Shown piece by piece: positions 43,788 to 44,341 of a DNA stretch of 44,341 nucleotides (positions within the stretch are counted from its first letter, which is position 1; each line of letters begins with the position of its first letter). The notes beneath the pieces were generated by a model, which was not told the origin of the DNA, searched no databases, and worked only from the letters and a program-made list of their open reading frames with translations. The position numbers and the translations under genes are program-made. Source of the DNA: an uncultured Flavobacteriales bacterium (lineage in GTDB: Bacteria; Bacteroidota; Bacteroidia; Flavobacteriales_D; Crocinitomicaceae); the NCBI GenBank assembly GCA_913051935.1, contig CAJXCU010000017.1:1-44341 (forward strand). Direction: 5' to 3'.

Positions 43788-44341
43788 ATGGGAAGAGTAA
43801 CAATCACGTTCTATCCTAGTGATAGAAAACAATCCAAAACAACTGAGCAGACTCCAATTTATCTGCGTATTCGCAAAGAAAGGCTAAAGACTGAGGCCAG
43901 AACAGATTGGTCTTTGTCACCAAATGAACGCGCGATTTGGAACAAAACCATGCAACGCGTTGATCTTAAAAATTGTTTAGCTAATGATTATCTAAATAAG
44001 ATTGAAGAAAAATTTAATGCATTACGCATTTTTAAATCTGAAGAGTTTGACGATTATGATCTACAGACTATTAAAAATCTAATTCTCGGCAAAAACCCAA
44101 ACCGAAAAAAGATTCCTAGCATTTTAGAATTCATGGAGAGTTATTATGATATAAACATTGAATCAAGCACCAGAATACAAAAGGGAACAAAAAAGAACTA
44201 CCTAAAGGCCATTAAGCATATGCGCTCCTTTATTGAATTCAAGAGAATTCACAACAAACAGGTTTCGGCTATTGATTACAGGTTCGCTAATGAATTCTCC
44301 AATTACCTGATGAACGACCATCCAGAGATTCAAAAAACAGG
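43788..44341 (+). CDS. Tyrosine recombinase/integrase, N-terminal part (cut by window end)
   Basis: Open from ATG 43788 through the last base (184 codons plus two bases). The N-terminal 90 residues match the arm-DNA-binding domain of Bacteroidota integrases (VTITFYPSDRK, TPIYLRIRKER, DWSLSPNE); from about residue 115 a SAM-like core-binding domain begins (ILEFMESYYDINIE, YLKAIKHMRSFIEF). The catalytic domain with the Arg-His-Arg-Tyr set is beyond the window. It should integrate and excise a mobile element at the adjacent tRNA-Lys gene. Confidence 0.85.
   Translation, partial: MGRVTITFYPSDRKQSKTTEQTPIYLRIRKERLKTEARTDWSLSPNERAIWNKTMQRVDLKNCLANDYLNKIEEKFNALRIFKSEEFDDYDLQTIKNLILGKNPNRKKIPSILEFMESYYDINIESSTRIQKGTKKNYLKAIKHMRSFIEFKRIHNKQVSAIDYRFANEFSNYLMNDHPEIQKT

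Overview
The window is about 44 kb of AT-rich chromosomal DNA from a member of the Bacteroidota, most likely a Flavobacteriales-type marine or freshwater bacterium. Evidence: promoters of the Bacteroidota type (TTTG, about 17-22 bases, TAnnTTTG) precede many genes, Shine-Dalgarno sequences are largely absent, type IX secretion (T9SS) parts (PorT-like, PorE-like) occur together with a cargo protein carrying a T9SS sorting domain, an E1 alpha/beta fusion 2-oxoacid dehydrogenase is present, and the parA-parB-DUF5683-dapB-lepB-wbqC order is one I know from this phylum. The genus cannot be fixed from the window.

Layout. 1-2.9 kb (minus): a secreted PET-hydrolase/cutinase-like serine hydrolase with a T9SS sorting domain, followed 4 bases later by a secreted M14 metallocarboxypeptidase. 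3.0-9.0 kb (plus): trmD, then a tightly packed run aspC-type aminotransferase, heptose-7-phosphate kinase, ubiE/menG, porT and a COG2509 FAD protein. 9.0-12.8 kb: a strong terminator, a secreted protein, mnmA, a possible small minus-strand gene and an unknown lipoprotein. 12.8-19.1 kb: TonB-dependent receptor, a small carboxylesterase, a dicarboxylate/glutamate symporter and an acyl-CoA carboxylase carboxyltransferase. 19.1-25.9 kb (minus): proS-trmN6-outer-membrane barrel, and E1 fusion-LtaS-like membrane sulfatase. 26-28 kb: three small unknown proteins and a CYTH protein. 28.1-33.2 kb: polysaccharide epimerase, thioesterase, MORN protein, TauE/SafE permease, threonine aldolase. 33.2-36 kb: PorE-like OmpA protein and rplS. 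36.3-42.9 kb (plus): parA-parB-DUF5683-dapB-lepB-wbqC-tag-barrel protein. 42.9-44.3 kb: aroK (minus), tRNA-Lys(TTT), and the first 184 codons of a tyrosine recombinase cut by the window end.

How it works together. Most of the window is conserved housekeeping: tRNA modification and charging, menaquinone, lysine and shikimate synthesis, segregation and envelope biogenesis. The accessory signal lies at the ends: the secreted polyester-hydrolase-like enzyme on the left, whose export would depend on the T9SS that PorT and the PorE-like protein belong to, and the tRNA-Lys/integrase junction on the right, which looks like the edge of an integrated element. I found no CRISPR array, insertion sequence, rRNA or phage structural gene. 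The most notable sequence-level pattern is that at least six genes have a -7 box ending 1-4 bases before the start codon, which predicts leaderless or almost leaderless mRNAs.
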